32,101 nucleotides of DNA, taken from a virus. Below the pieces are notes generated by a model. The model did no database searches, was not told the DNA's origin, and was given only the letters and a program-made list of their open reading frames with translations. The position numbers and the translations under genes were made by a program. Of the stretch, positions 6,673-14,813 are shown piece after piece (the first letter of the stretch is position 1; every line of letters begins with the position of its first letter). The stretch lies in the IMG/VR virus record IMGVR_UViG_3300013137_000070, positions 1 through 32,101 of that record; one strand, given 5' to 3'.

Positions 6673-6692
6673 AAAGCCTTTTAACGGGCTTT
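6673..6692 (+). other. short hairpin between connector genes
   Basis: AAAGCC (6673-6678) and GGCTTT (6687-6692) can pair around an 8-base loop in the otherwise empty gap 6651-6721. No T-run follows, so it is not a convincing terminator; it could stabilise or process the mRNA. Weak. Confidence 0.25.
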
Positions 6693-6721
6693 GATTTAAA
6701 ATAAGATCAAAAGGACCAGGG

Positions 6722-7270
6722 ATGATATCAGCGGATGTTAAAGCGGCTTTAAAGGACGATAAACTGATGGCCGTTGTAAAAGACCTTCAAGAACTGACTA
6801 AGATTCAAGTTTTGGTTGGGGTCCCCGAAGTTACAGCTGGTAGATCCGATGATGGGCCCAGTAATGCTTTCCTTGCTTATATCCATGACAATGGTTCTCC
6901 AAAGCAAAATATCCCTGCTCGTCCGTTTATGAAGCCAGGAATAGCCTATGCTCAGAATTCCATTAATCGGTACATGTTGGCAGCAGCTCGAGCACAAATG
7001 AACAATGACCCGGAAGCAGTTGAAAGCAATTTAATGATGGCCGGGATGAGAGGTCAGTCCGGGATTCGCCATATGATTACCGAAGGCGATTTTGAACCTT
7101 TGAAGCCAGCTACGTTGAGAGGCAGAATGAGGAGAAGGAAATTCTTCAAAGATATGTCTGCTGCAAAAAGAAAGGAAGTATGGCCGGAAATTATGGCTTC
7201 ATTCAAGCCATTGATCGATACGGGCAGCTTACGGCAGAGCATATCGATGGTGATTAGGAAACTAACATGA
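6722..7270 (+). CDS. head-tail / tail completion protein (HK97 gp10-like)
   Basis: This 182-residue protein has the plan of phage minor tail/tail completion proteins: a helical start, a VLVGVPE strand, AYIHDNGSP (52-60), IPARPFMKPGI (64-74), a long helical middle and LIDTGSLRQSI close to the C-terminus. The pairing of a PARPFM motif with a late DTG-x-L-x-x-S-I motif is characteristic of gp10-like and Mu gpG-like neck proteins. Its place between two connector genes agrees. AGGACCAGGG before ATG 6722 gives only a modest Shine-Dalgarno. The TGA overlaps an ATG at 7267 in the first copy of a 41-bp repeat. Confidence 0.7.
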   Translation: MISADVKAALKDDKLMAVVKDLQELTKIQVLVGVPEVTAGRSDDGPSNAFLAYIHDNGSPKQNIPARPFMKPGIAYAQNSINRYMLAAARAQMNNDPEAVESNLMMAGMRGQSGIRHMITEGDFEPLKPATLRGRMRRRKFFKDMSAAKRKEVWPEIMASFKPLIDTGSLRQSISMVIRKLT

Positions 7271-7304
7271 ACTTTCAAGATCAAGTACAATATGACCGTC
7301 AAAC
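7264..7304 (+). repeat. 41-bp direct repeat, copy 1
   Basis: The segment 7264-7304 is repeated at 7694-7734 with two differences (C/T and G/A). Each copy carries the same start (ATG, encoding MNFQDQV). This copy overlaps the end of the tail completion gene. The repeats flank the connector gene at 7326-7685. Confidence 0.85.
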
Positions 7305-7335
7305 CTTGTTAGAAAGAAAGAATAAATGTTCATGA
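7267..7335 (+). CDS. 22-residue ORF in the repeat copy (probable relic)
   Basis: ATG 7267 overlaps the preceding TGA and opens a 22-codon frame (MNFQDQVQYDRQTLLERK then NKCS) closed at 7333-7335, inside the start of the next gene. The first codons are the same as those of the broken gene at 7697. It has only a weak ribosome-binding site (AGGAA). It could couple translation to the connector gene, or be a leftover of duplication. Confidence 0.25.
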   Translation: MNFQDQVQYDRQTLLERKNKCS

Positions 7336-7685
7336 ACCTAACTAATGTTGCGCAGTCTTTAATTCTGAACGCTCAGAGTTACACTGTAAAGCGGACAACG
7401 GGTTCTTTTACCAGAGGGAGATGGGCTGCGGACACCCCGACTGAAATTGAAATGTTTGGAGTTGTTACCGTTGTTAATGAAAAGGAACTACAACAGATTC
7501 CCGAGGCTGATAGGATCACTGGGGCAATGTATTTCTTCTCCAAAGATCCTATCTACGTTACAAGAGAAGGTGCTGTTTCCGACAAGATTTACTGGCAGGG
7601 AGATTGGTATAGAATTTTCCAGATAGCTCAGTGGTCCGATTACGGATACTATAGAGCAACTGGAGTTAGAACAACAGGGAATTAG
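7326..7685 (+). CDS. head-tail connector / stopper-like protein, 119 aa
   Basis: The protein has a beta-rich layout usual for small head-tail joining proteins: QSYTVKRTTGSFTRGRW, a central FGVVTVVNEKELQQIPEADR, and VSDKIYWQGDWYRIFQIAQW before a strand ending in RATGVR. The motif pattern of a tested hole-closing strand followed by an IYWQGDWYRI segment occurs in myovirus connector proteins at this gene position. There are ATGs at 7326 and 7332; neither has a strong Shine-Dalgarno, and translation may depend on coupling from the short ORF at 7267. Confidence 0.65.
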   Translation: MFMNLTNVAQSLILNAQSYTVKRTTGSFTRGRWAADTPTEIEMFGVVTVVNEKELQQIPEADRITGAMYFFSKDPIYVTREGAVSDKIYWQGDWYRIFQIAQWSDYGYYRATGVRTTGN

Positions 7686-7693
7686 GAGGAGTC

Positions 7694-7734
7694 AACATGA
7701 ACTTTCAAGATCAAGTATAATATGACCATCAAAC
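7694..7734 (+). repeat. 41-bp direct repeat, copy 2
   Basis: Second copy of the segment at 7264-7304. Here AGGAGG stands upstream of the shared ATG (7697), but the C-to-T difference turns the eighth codon from CAA to TAA, so the frame stops after MNFQDQV. Confidence 0.85.
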
Positions 7735-8049
7735 AATTCAGGATATCAATGGATTCAACAGGATGTTTTACAGAGACAAATCCACTATTGACGGAGGCGA
7801 AGGCAGCGGAGTAAAGGACACAAAACATTTGCCAGTAAAGGACACGCTTACTGGATAAAAAGAAGAAATAATCCTCAACTTGGAGTTTATCACACCAATA
7901 TGGGGCATGTTTCTCATAAAGAAATAAGGGCATTGAGTAAAAAAGGAGCGTTATATGGATCAAATGAGTATATACCTTTTAATACGAAAGAAGAAGCCGA
8001 AGAGTTTTTAGCTGCAAGAGAGAAAGAAGAATTAGAAAAGAAAGATTAA
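7697..8049 (+). pseudogene. broken small gene with GGxGSG tag (stop plus frameshift)
   Basis: Read from ATG 7697 behind AGGAGG, the frame gives MNFQDQV, a TAA, then YDHQTIQDINGFNRMFYRD and DGGEGSGVK. From 7813 the continuation is in the -1 frame: GHKTFASKGHAYWIKRRNN, then a helical Glu/Lys-rich end to TAA 8047-8049. Repairing CAA to TAA and one lost A in the A-run near 7813 restores a protein of about 118 residues. The piece DGGEGSGVKGHKT parallels DGGPGSGQKGHKT at 2501-2539. A short frame from ATG 7900 (49 codons) remains and could be translated alone. Function unknown; decay is likely if the sequence is correct. Confidence 0.6.
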
Positions 8050-8050
8050 A

Positions 8051-8623
8051 ATGGCGGAACAGTTTCATACTTTAGCTGAGTTGAACGAAGTCTTTCAAGA
8101 AGCTGTCTTGAAGATTTTGGGATACACTAAGTCGGGTTCCCCGGAAGAGTATTCGGATGCGGCTTATTATGCCGTTAGGATTACTAACCAAACGGAAGGC
8201 CAACCTGCCTGGGAAGTAGGGGAAGACGTAGTATTTGTTAGGTGCCTTGAAGAAGATGAAAGAATTAACAGAGAAAGAGAGGAGGAGAATGCCGATTATC
8301 TGGACAATCTTCTCACCTCCGTTTCATATACGCGAGTTATAGGTTTGTATCTTTCTATATACGGTCCTAACTCTTTTGATAATGCTCAAAGCATTCGTGA
8401 TGGCTTTTTTAATGATTCCCAACGTGAGTTCCTTACAAGGGGACATCTTTATATTGTCCCGGATGTTGTTTCTCCTCGGAGAGTCCCTGAGCTTTGGGTT
8501 GGGCAGTGGTGGGAGCGTGTTGATTTTAACGTGAGGTTTAATGAGCATATCTGTAAGGAAACTGAGACAAATCGGATAGTTTCCGCAGATATACAAGTTA
8601 TTACCGATGTTTCTGTGGATTGA
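8051..8623 (+). CDS. neck terminator protein (gp12-like)
   Basis: This 190-residue protein resembles the LIC_12616/phage neck terminator family, which caps the tail tube below the connector. Seen are an N-terminal helix, YYAVRITNQTEGQPAWEVGEDVVFVR (45-70), a charged helix, SYTRVIGLYLSIYGPNSFDNAQSIRDG, and a C-terminal beta part with WERVDFNVRFNE that ends in a VSADIQVITDV strand. The length fits and it precedes the sheath as expected. ATG 8051 is one base after the previous stop; upstream Shine-Dalgarno is weak, so initiation may depend on reading through from upstream. Confidence 0.78.
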   Translation: MAEQFHTLAELNEVFQEAVLKILGYTKSGSPEEYSDAAYYAVRITNQTEGQPAWEVGEDVVFVRCLEEDERINREREEENADYLDNLLTSVSYTRVIGLYLSIYGPNSFDNAQSIRDGFFNDSQREFLTRGHLYIVPDVVSPRRVPELWVGQWWERVDFNVRFNEHICKETETNRIVSADIQVITDVSVD

Positions 8624-8626
8624 GAG

Positions 8627-10216
8627 ATGCCAATAGCCACTAATATACATGTCCATCCCTTTTTTGTAACCTGTACTGCAGGGGACAATGGGATTGTTAG
8701 GACTCCGGGACCTTCTTATCTGGATGAGTATAGCAATTTAATAGGCTATGTAAATGAAGGAACAGATGCTGTGTTCTTCATTTCTCCTAATCAAGGGTAC
8801 GGGGTGTTAGATGTTATTGTGGATGAGGTGTCTGTGGGGCCAGTTTTAAACTGGGAGTTCTCTAATATTGCGGAAGATCATTCCATTAGCGCCTCATTCT
8901 ATGCGTGCTCTTGGGATTTTACTGTTAATCTTGTTGGTCCTGAAAGCGCTCGTTGGATGGTGGACGAAGGTGCATGGAAGGTTAGTGGAGAGGTCATATC
9001 TATTCCCTCCGGGACCCATCGGGTTAGTTATTTAAATGTTGATCACTGGACTTCTCCAATAGATGAAATTGTTTATTTATCTCAGGATGAAAGCTTAGAC
9101 AGGGTTTATATTTCGCAGTATCTTACTATTACTTCTTCCTCTGGTAGTAATGGTTCAATTTCTCCTTTAGGGAGCACTTTAGTAGCATATGAAGGAAGCT
9201 GCACGTATTTAATATCCCCAGATGTTGGCTATGATTCCTCTGTTATGGTAGATGGGATTGATCAAGGGGGCATAGAAGAATACACTTTTGATAATGTCAT
9301 TGATGATCATACGATTTCTGCTTCTTTTGTCCGTAGTGCTCTAACAATCATGTCGTCTTCTGGAGACAACGGTTCAATTTTCCCTGCGGGGGAGATATCA
9401 ATTGCATATGAGCAGTCTATTCTTTTTGAAATATCTCCTGTTGAAGGGTATCGCGTAGAAGATGTCTTGGTTGACGGCGTAAGCGTAGGTTCTGTGGAAC
9501 AGTACGCTTTTTTAGATGTAACAATAAACCATACAATTTCTGCAACTTTTTCTACCTGGCAGTATTTTACGATTACTCCGTCTGTGAATGACCCCTTGAC
9601 AGGTTTAATAGTTGCTGAGGCCGAAAGCAATACTGTTGTTCAAGGAGGAAGTATAATATATGATGTATACGCGTTTCCGAATTTTTATGTGCGAGATGTT
9701 ACAGTAGATGGGGAGAGATACATATGCGGCCGTACAATAACTCATTATTCGTATGAATTTTCTAATGTCCAGCAGAACCACACAATTTCTGCGTATTTTA
9801 GCAATCTGCTTGATATTCAATTTTTCTTGTCTTTGCCTATGTCTTTAAACCTTTCTTCTCCGAGTTTATCTAAAATAGAAGAGACTCCTGTGAGCTCGAG
9901 TTTTTCTATGAATCTTCCTACTTCACCCGGTTTATCTTCTCCTTCTGCAGTAGTCTTTAGCTCCCTTGGCACTGCTACGATATCTATTGCCGTCCCGGGA
10001 GTAGTCACCAAATCAAGTCATGGTTTAATAGAGAATGATGAAATTAGTTTTTCAACAACGGGAGTTTTGCCGAATCCAATTGCCCCAGGGAAGAGTTTTT
10101 TTGTTCATAAACTTACAGATGACACTTTTAATATTATGGTGGTCCCTGATGGAAGTTACGTTGATACGACAGGGACTTCTTCGGGAGTTCACACTTTATG
10201 GAAAAGGGCAGTATAG
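8627..10216 (+). CDS. virion surface protein with InlB-B-like repeats
   Basis: This 529-residue protein contains about four copies of a ~70-residue repeat of the divergent InlB B-repeat type: residues 12-92, 166-234, 238-309 and 313-391. Each has SSGxNGSI-like starts, a YEGS...ISP strand, a VDG turn (VLVDGVSVGSVEQYAF) and an HTISASF end. Residues 97-165 form a more divergent unit. Residues 446-525 hold a phage-type module with SSHGLIENDEISF and a TFNIMVVPDG strand, seen in several virion proteins. No signal peptide or membrane segment is present. It is encoded between neck and sheath, so it may be a head-tail collar or whisker-like decoration that binds sugar or host surface; that is inference. 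Translation starts four bases after the neck gene stop. Confidence 0.75.
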   Translation: MPIATNIHVHPFFVTCTAGDNGIVRTPGPSYLDEYSNLIGYVNEGTDAVFFISPNQGYGVLDVIVDEVSVGPVLNWEFSNIAEDHSISASFYACSWDFTVNLVGPESARWMVDEGAWKVSGEVISIPSGTHRVSYLNVDHWTSPIDEIVYLSQDESLDRVYISQYLTITSSSGSNGSISPLGSTLVAYEGSCTYLISPDVGYDSSVMVDGIDQGGIEEYTFDNVIDDHTISASFVRSALTIMSSSGDNGSIFPAGEISIAYEQSILFEISPVEGYRVEDVLVDGVSVGSVEQYAFLDVTINHTISATFSTWQYFTITPSVNDPLTGLIVAEAESNTVVQGGSIIYDVYAFPNFYVRDVTVDGERYICGRTITHYSYEFSNVQQNHTISAYFSNLLDIQFFLSLPMSLNLSSPSLSKIEETPVSSSFSMNLPTSPGLSSPSAVVFSSLGTATISIAVPGVVTKSSHGLIENDEISFSTTGVLPNPIAPGKSFFVHKLTDDTFNIMVVPDGSYVDTTGTSSGVHTLWKRAV

Positions 10217-10227
10217 GAGAATAGATA

Positions 10228-10914
10228 ATGAATAGAGATGATAGTGTTGTAAAAGCAGAATATGATCGAATAGAGGAAAAGTACTTGCAGTTGGAGAGAC
10301 TCAATCATGAGCTGAAAATTATGCCTCCTCCAAAAGTTAGTATTGCTTTAAAATCTACCTTAGGGGGAGAAGTAATTAGCGAGTATACGGGCAGGAGTCA
10401 TACGTATAATAGAAATTTCTGGAATATAAATTTCTGTGTCAGAACAACCTTTAACTCTTCAGGGGCTCCTTTTGGAGCGGGGTATTTGACAAGGAAACAA
10501 ACTAATGGATCAATCCAAGTCATTACTGGAGTATCTCTCACGTCGAATCTTGTAGGCTCTCTTGGGGTTGACAATGTGGGAATTGTGGTTGGCACAAGCA
10601 ATACGGCTGAAAGCTTTGATGGGTTTGTGTTAGGGGCGTTAATTTCTAATGGGACCTCTTCAGGGAAATTTTCTTATTCGGCTCAATCGGCTACGACGGC
10701 AGTGTATACTCCTGGCACTTTAACTTGGGAGGCGACGTTAATTAGGATATTTAACAATAACTCCGGAGGGTTGATTACAGTGGCTGAAGCTGGGATTGTA
10801 GATGGGTCTGCTTTTTGTCTTATTACCAGAGATTTAATTGCTCCATCGGTTCCAGTGGCGAATGGCGGTCAGTTGACGGTGACATATATGATTTCTCAAG
10901 TGTTCCCGGGATAA
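10228..10914 (+). CDS. hypothetical virion protein, 228 aa
   Basis: AGGAGA follows the upstream stop, and ATG 10228 starts a protein with a charged helical N-terminus (VVKAEYDRIEEKYLQLERLN, about 8-27) and a beta-rich body. The body has NRNFWNINFCVR, a Gly/Ser-rich middle, LIRIFNNNSGGLITVAEAG, and a terminal GGQLTVTYMISQVFPG. The last two segments are typical of a family of small phage structural proteins without known function. It probably partners the repeat protein before it, as both sit in an accessory spot between neck and sheath. Confidence 0.65.
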   Translation: MNRDDSVVKAEYDRIEEKYLQLERLNHELKIMPPPKVSIALKSTLGGEVISEYTGRSHTYNRNFWNINFCVRTTFNSSGAPFGAGYLTRKQTNGSIQVITGVSLTSNLVGSLGVDNVGIVVGTSNTAESFDGFVLGALISNGTSSGKFSYSAQSATTAVYTPGTLTWEATLIRIFNNNSGGLITVAEAGIVDGSAFCLITRDLIAPSVPVANGGQLTVTYMISQVFPG

Positions 10915-10940
10915 AAATAATTTTATAGAGAGGTGAAAAG

Positions 10941-12095
10941 ATGACAACTCCGAACACATTTAATTTAGACAGCATAGTCGACATTTCAGTGCAGATTTCT
11001 CCGTTGGCTGCTCCAAGAGCTACTTTTAATGAGCTTTTGGTTGTAGGCGCTTCTGCAATCATTTCTACAGCAGAACGTGTCAGAATGTATGAAGATGCAG
11101 ACTCCATGCTGGACGATGGGTTTACAACTTCGAGTATGGAGTATGAAGCAGCACAGATTTATTTTTCTCAGTCCCCTCAGCCGAGAAAATTGTGGGTTGG
11201 GATAAAAGATGGCGGAGAGACTTATGAGGAAGCGGTTATTGCGTGCAGAGATGCCAGTTTTGATTGGTACATTGTGACGTGTCCAGATGCAGTTAAGGCT
11301 GATCATGAGACCTTGTCCGCTTGGGCAGAGTCTGCGAGTCCTTCTTCAATTTATGCCTTTACAACTGCAGATGCTGATGTTATTTCAGGGGCAACGGCGT
11401 CTCCTCCTGGTGTATTTGAGTATATAAAGAATTTGGATTATTCCAGAACTATTGGTCAGTACTCAACAAACCAAGGAGGTTCTCCCGTAACTTATCCTGA
11501 TAATAAGTATGCTATTGTTGCCATTATGGGATATGCATGCGGTCAAAATTCTGGCCTTGCAGGATCGGCTTTTACCCTGAAATTTAAACAGGAGGTTGGA
11601 ATTGCGACTGAACCGCTTACCACTACTCAGAGAGGATATATAGAGAATAACCATGGCAATCTTTATTTGTCTTATGGTAACTATTATTCTTTCTTTGAAC
11701 AGGGAGTAATGGCTGATGGATCTTTCTTTGATGAGAAGATTAATCTGGACATGCTCGTTAATAATATTCAGTTGTCTGTTGCAGATCTTTTATACGGGAC
11801 CCCTAAAGTTCCTCAAACAGAAGCTGGAGTAACTCAGATTATTCGGGCTATAAACCAGGCTTGTGACCAGGCCGTTTCTGTGGGGTTCCTTGGCCCCGGT
11901 ACATGGACCGGAGTTGATATTATGGCCTTGAAAAGCGGTGACACTTTGCCTAAGGGATATATGGTTCAAACTCAGCCTTTATCTGAGCAGTCTGATGCAG
12001 ATCGTCAGCTCAGAAAATCGCCCAGTATTTATGTTGCGATTAAAGAAGCTGGTGCCGTGCATAGTGTTTTGATTGGGGTTTATGTGAACAGGTAG
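10941..12095 (+). CDS. tail sheath protein (DUF3383-like)
   Basis: This 384-residue protein matches the DUF3383 sheath family of small myoviruses: an N-terminal VDISVQISPLAAPRATFNEL, a PRKLWVGIKD strand, a variable domain in the middle, FTLKFKQEVGIATEPLTTTQ, LYLSYGNYYSFFEQGVMADG, and a C-terminal polymerising end with SPSIYVAIKEAGAVHSVLIG. It forms the contractile sheath round the tube. GAGAGGTG precedes ATG 10941. It is followed directly by the tube gene, the normal order. Confidence 0.88.
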   Translation: MTTPNTFNLDSIVDISVQISPLAAPRATFNELLVVGASAIISTAERVRMYEDADSMLDDGFTTSSMEYEAAQIYFSQSPQPRKLWVGIKDGGETYEEAVIACRDASFDWYIVTCPDAVKADHETLSAWAESASPSSIYAFTTADADVISGATASPPGVFEYIKNLDYSRTIGQYSTNQGGSPVTYPDNKYAIVAIMGYACGQNSGLAGSAFTLKFKQEVGIATEPLTTTQRGYIENNHGNLYLSYGNYYSFFEQGVMADGSFFDEKINLDMLVNNIQLSVADLLYGTPKVPQTEAGVTQIIRAINQACDQAVSVGFLGPGTWTGVDIMALKSGDTLPKGYMVQTQPLSEQSDADRQLRKSPSIYVAIKEAGAVHSVLIGVYVNR

Positions 12096-12108
12096 AAAGG
12101 AGAATAGG

Positions 12109-12537
12109 ATGGAAACATATAGTTTTTTGGATTGTGTTCTTAATCTTGCTTTTGCGACAGGGGCGTATACAATTACAGGCAAAGGCATTGGGAAGGTAAC
12201 TGTATCAATGACGCAGGAAAGGACTGCGATTGATGCCGCAGCAGATGGGAATATTATGATTTCGAAGATTGCAGGGAATCATGGGACTCTTACTCTTGAG
12301 CTTCAGCAGACTTCTGATGCGCATAAATTTATGTTGGGGATGTATAATGCTTTAGTGATAGCACCTCCTTCCCTTTGGGCCCAAGGGGTGGGACTTCTAA
12401 GATGCACGAGCGATAGCACAAGTCATTCATTTACGGGTCTTTGTTTTCAGAAGCTTGGGGACAAAGGATATGATAAACAAGGGGCAATGGTGGCTTGGCC
12501 GCTTTTGGCAGGCGACATACAATCTGTGCCCTTTTAA
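12109..12537 (+). CDS. tail tube protein (DUF3277-like)
   Basis: The 142-residue product starts METYSFLDCVLNLAFATG and has ITGKGIGKVTVSMTQERTA, DGNIMISKIAGNHGTLTLEL and a late VAWPLLAGDIQSVPF, which is the DUF3277 pattern of inner tail tube proteins. These stack in hexameric rings inside the sheath. Length and position (next after sheath) fit. AAAGGAG precedes ATG 12109. Confidence 0.85.
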   Translation: METYSFLDCVLNLAFATGAYTITGKGIGKVTVSMTQERTAIDAAADGNIMISKIAGNHGTLTLELQQTSDAHKFMLGMYNALVIAPPSLWAQGVGLLRCTSDSTSHSFTGLCFQKLGDKGYDKQGAMVAWPLLAGDIQSVPF

Positions 12538-12559
12538 TTAACACAGATGGGGGTGTGTT

Positions 12560-13027
12560 ATGGGTATTCGAGAAACAAGTAGAATTGTTATTCTTGATAG
12601 TAGGAAATGGAAGGTATCAAAATTTGATGCCTGGGCTGGTAGTTACATTGCTATTAAATTATTTTCTAAGCTCTCCAATGTTGCGATGGCCGTGGTTTCT
12701 GGTCAAGTAGGGGATGGAGCCGTAGTGGCTATGGCCATCGCTAATGAGCTTGTAAGTATTCCCAGAGTAGAATTTCAGGAGATCCAACAGCTTTGTCTTT
12801 CAACAGTTAAAGAAATCAAAGAAATTGGAGGGAAGGATCTCGAATCGCCTGTTTGGTTGTCAGACGGGAGATGGGGGGTAGAAAATCTGGAGGATGATGC
12901 TCTTTTAGTTATGTCTTTAGTCAGCCATGCTTTGATTTATAACATGACAAGTTTTTTCGACGAAAGCCGGTTGAAGGCATCGATAGAGAGCTTCCAGGGT
13001 TTGATCCCGTCAGGTGCAGTAATTTAG
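12560..13027 (+). CDS. tail assembly chaperone, short (G-like) form
   Basis: The zero-frame product of 155 residues is mostly helical and acidic after a beta start (TSRIVILDSRKWKVSKFDAW). It lies between tube and tape measure, where almost all long-tailed phages encode the G/GT tail assembly chaperones that coat the tape measure during assembly. GGGGGTG precedes ATG 12560. The end (PSGAVI) overlaps a -1 frame, and a slippery heptamer lies 70 bases before the stop, so this is the non-shifted product. Confidence 0.78.
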   Translation: MGIRETSRIVILDSRKWKVSKFDAWAGSYIAIKLFSKLSNVAMAVVSGQVGDGAVVAMAIANELVSIPRVEFQEIQQLCLSTVKEIKEIGGKDLESPVWLSDGRWGVENLEDDALLVMSLVSHALIYNMTSFFDESRLKASIESFQGLIPSGAVI

Positions 13028-13203
13028 ATGAATTTGCTTTTGCTCCTGTTGTCACGGGAGATTGGAGACAATTTCAACTTTGGGACGGGACTTATTCTTT
13101 TGACGATCTTTGTGACTGGCATGAAATGGATTCTGTAAGAAATGAGAATAAAAGGCGGTATCATCAAATGATGGATGCACAAAGAAACATGGCTCCATAT
13201 TGA
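12560..13203 (+). CDS. tail assembly chaperone, -1 frameshifted (GT-like) form
   Basis: A -1 shift at the heptamer 12952-12958 joins 133 zero-frame codons to 81 codons read from 12958 to TGA 13201-13203, giving about 214 residues. The -1 part continues as RRKPVEGIDRELPGFDP, then holds GDWRQFQLWDGTYSFDDLCD and a helical end NKRRYHQMMDAQRNMAPY. It has no start of its own with a ribosome-binding site, is open well upstream of the zero-frame stop, and fills the otherwise empty 13028-13211. This is the layout known from lambda G/GT and conserved in many tailed phages. Confidence 0.8.
12952..12958 (+). other. -1 programmed frameshift site (TTTTTTC)
   Basis: In the chaperone frame the bases read T TTT TTC (end of AGT, then TTT, TTC), a textbook X XXY YYZ slippery heptamer in the right phase. 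Slipping by -1 enters the frame that encodes the T-like domain. I see no single dominant downstream hairpin by eye. Confidence 0.8.
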
Positions 13204-13211
13204 GGCAATAA

Positions 13212-14813
13212 ATGGACGATGTTATAAAATCATATTTAATCTCTCTTGGGTATAAGATTGATACCTCATCTGCAGCGAAGTTTCAGGCTGCAATGAAAGC
13301 AGTCAATGATTCAGTTAATAAGTCTACAGAAAACATGGCGATGTCCTATGCTTCTGCTTCAATAAAAATAGTAGCTTCTTTTGCTGCTATTGGAGCAGGA
13401 ATAGCTTCTTTAATTGACCAGCTTGCTCAGGCGGATCTTGGGTATCAGAAATATGCTTTGCGAATGTATATGGCAAAGGATTCTGCAAAGCAGTTTAAAA
13501 TTGTTACCGATTCTATGGGAGAGTCTCTTCATGATATTGCCTGGATTCCAGAATTAAATGAGAGGTACAAAGATTTTATGGGGACTGCCGCTAAGATGGC
13601 TCTCCCTGAAGATATTGGTGAAACATGGAAAAAGGTTCGTGATATTCGTGGAGAGTTTACCCGGTTGAAAATAGAATCAAAGTTTGCTTTGGAGTGGATT
13701 GGATATAATCTTGTTAAAAATTTAGTATCTCCTATTGGAGACGCAAAGACTGCATTTAAAGGATTTAATGATTGGTTTGTTCAAAAAGTTCCTGAGTGGT
13801 CTAAAAAGATTGCTGATTGGTTTAGTGCTGTTTTGGATTATGTTTCTCCTGTTGGTAGAGCAATAAAAGAATTGGGTGAGATATTTCTTGATTTTTATAA
13901 TTCTTTAGGCCCTCTTGAGAAGCAATTATTGGCTTTTGGAGCGGCTCTTGCGTTTATGCTCAAGACAGGGCCAATAGGGGCAGTTACTACGGCCATGATT
14001 ACTCTAATCGCTCTAATGGACGATTGGTTTGCGTTTTTGGATGGAAGAAAAAGTGTTGGTGGAGAAATAGGAGTTTTTCAGGTTTTTGGAGCGGCTATAG
14101 ATACGGCTATCCGTTCAATGGCGGTAGCTCTTGCTATGGGAGAACGACTCTGGTATACATTGAGAGGAGAACAGTCTCCTGGCCAGAAAAGGAAACTTTC
14201 TGTCGTTGATGAAATAAAAGAAGTTTGGAATGGGGTTTCTGGGTTTTATGGCCCGGGAGGGATAAAAGAAAAGGCTGAAAATAAACACAAAACAGGAGCC
14301 CCAACTCCACCTTTGTCCTCGCACTCTAAAATTGATGTACCATCTGATGTAACTGAAGCTGCAGAATTGGCGTCTAAAAAAACAGGAGTCCCTGCGAAAT
14401 GGATTTTTGCTCAATGGATGCATGAGACAGGAGATTTAAAAAATCGTGGTGCTCGCGAACTTAATAATTTTGCTGGCATCAATGTTCCTGGAGGTAAAGG
14501 TCAAGACTATCGTAAATTTAATAGTGCTAATGATTTTGCGGAGTACTATTCGAATCTAATAAATTCTCGTCGTTACTTAGGGGCTAAGCAAGCGACTTCC
14601 TATGAAGAGTTTGCGAGAGGATTGGGTCGGGGAGGATGGTATACGGCAAATCCTAACGAGTATGTGATGGGAATGGGTCGTCATATAAATGATTATCAAC
14701 CTTTGAAATCCTCTGCCTCTTCTGGCAATACTATTATTATCAATGGGGCAATGGATATGACTCCCAGACGTTTAGAACATGTGCTGAATACAAGTTTTGC
14801 TTATCAGAGGTAG
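13212..14813 (+). CDS. tape measure protein with C-terminal glucosaminidase domain
   Basis: This 533-residue protein begins with a helical tape measure N-terminus, has hydrophobic segments near 51-68 and 236-268, and amphipathic helices between. Residues about 376-495 form a glucosaminidase (FlgJ/Lyz2-like) domain: VPAKWIFAQWMHETGDLKNR with catalytic Glu405, LNNFAGI (417-423), and WYTANPNEYVMGMG (476-489). Such domains cut peptidoglycan while the tail enters the cell. The C-terminus ends in a short helix pair. At 533 residues it is short; at about 0.15 nm per residue the tail would be near 80 nm or less. It starts right after the frameshifted chaperone. Confidence 0.85.
   Translation: MDDVIKSYLISLGYKIDTSSAAKFQAAMKAVNDSVNKSTENMAMSYASASIKIVASFAAIGAGIASLIDQLAQADLGYQKYALRMYMAKDSAKQFKIVTDSMGESLHDIAWIPELNERYKDFMGTAAKMALPEDIGETWKKVRDIRGEFTRLKIESKFALEWIGYNLVKNLVSPIGDAKTAFKGFNDWFVQKVPEWSKKIADWFSAVLDYVSPVGRAIKELGEIFLDFYNSLGPLEKQLLAFGAALAFMLKTGPIGAVTTAMITLIALMDDWFAFLDGRKSVGGEIGVFQVFGAAIDTAIRSMAVALAMGERLWYTLRGEQSPGQKRKLSVVDEIKEVWNGVSGFYGPGGIKEKAENKHKTGAPTPPLSSHSKIDVPSDVTEAAELASKKTGVPAKWIFAQWMHETGDLKNRGARELNNFAGINVPGGKGQDYRKFNSANDFAEYYSNLINSRRYLGAKQATSYEEFARGLGRGGWYTANPNEYVMGMGRHINDYQPLKSSASSGNTIIINGAMDMTPRRLEHVLNTSFAYQR

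Noticed and set aside
7682-7963. 93-codon minus-strand ORF across the broken small gene
   Set aside because: Lies opposite a plus-strand relic, has no ribosome-binding site, and shows no recognisable protein features.
9817-10011. Minus-strand ORF inside the repeat protein
   Set aside because: It is a reverse-frame shadow of Ser/Pro-rich coding sequence and has no start signal in a wholly rightward operon.
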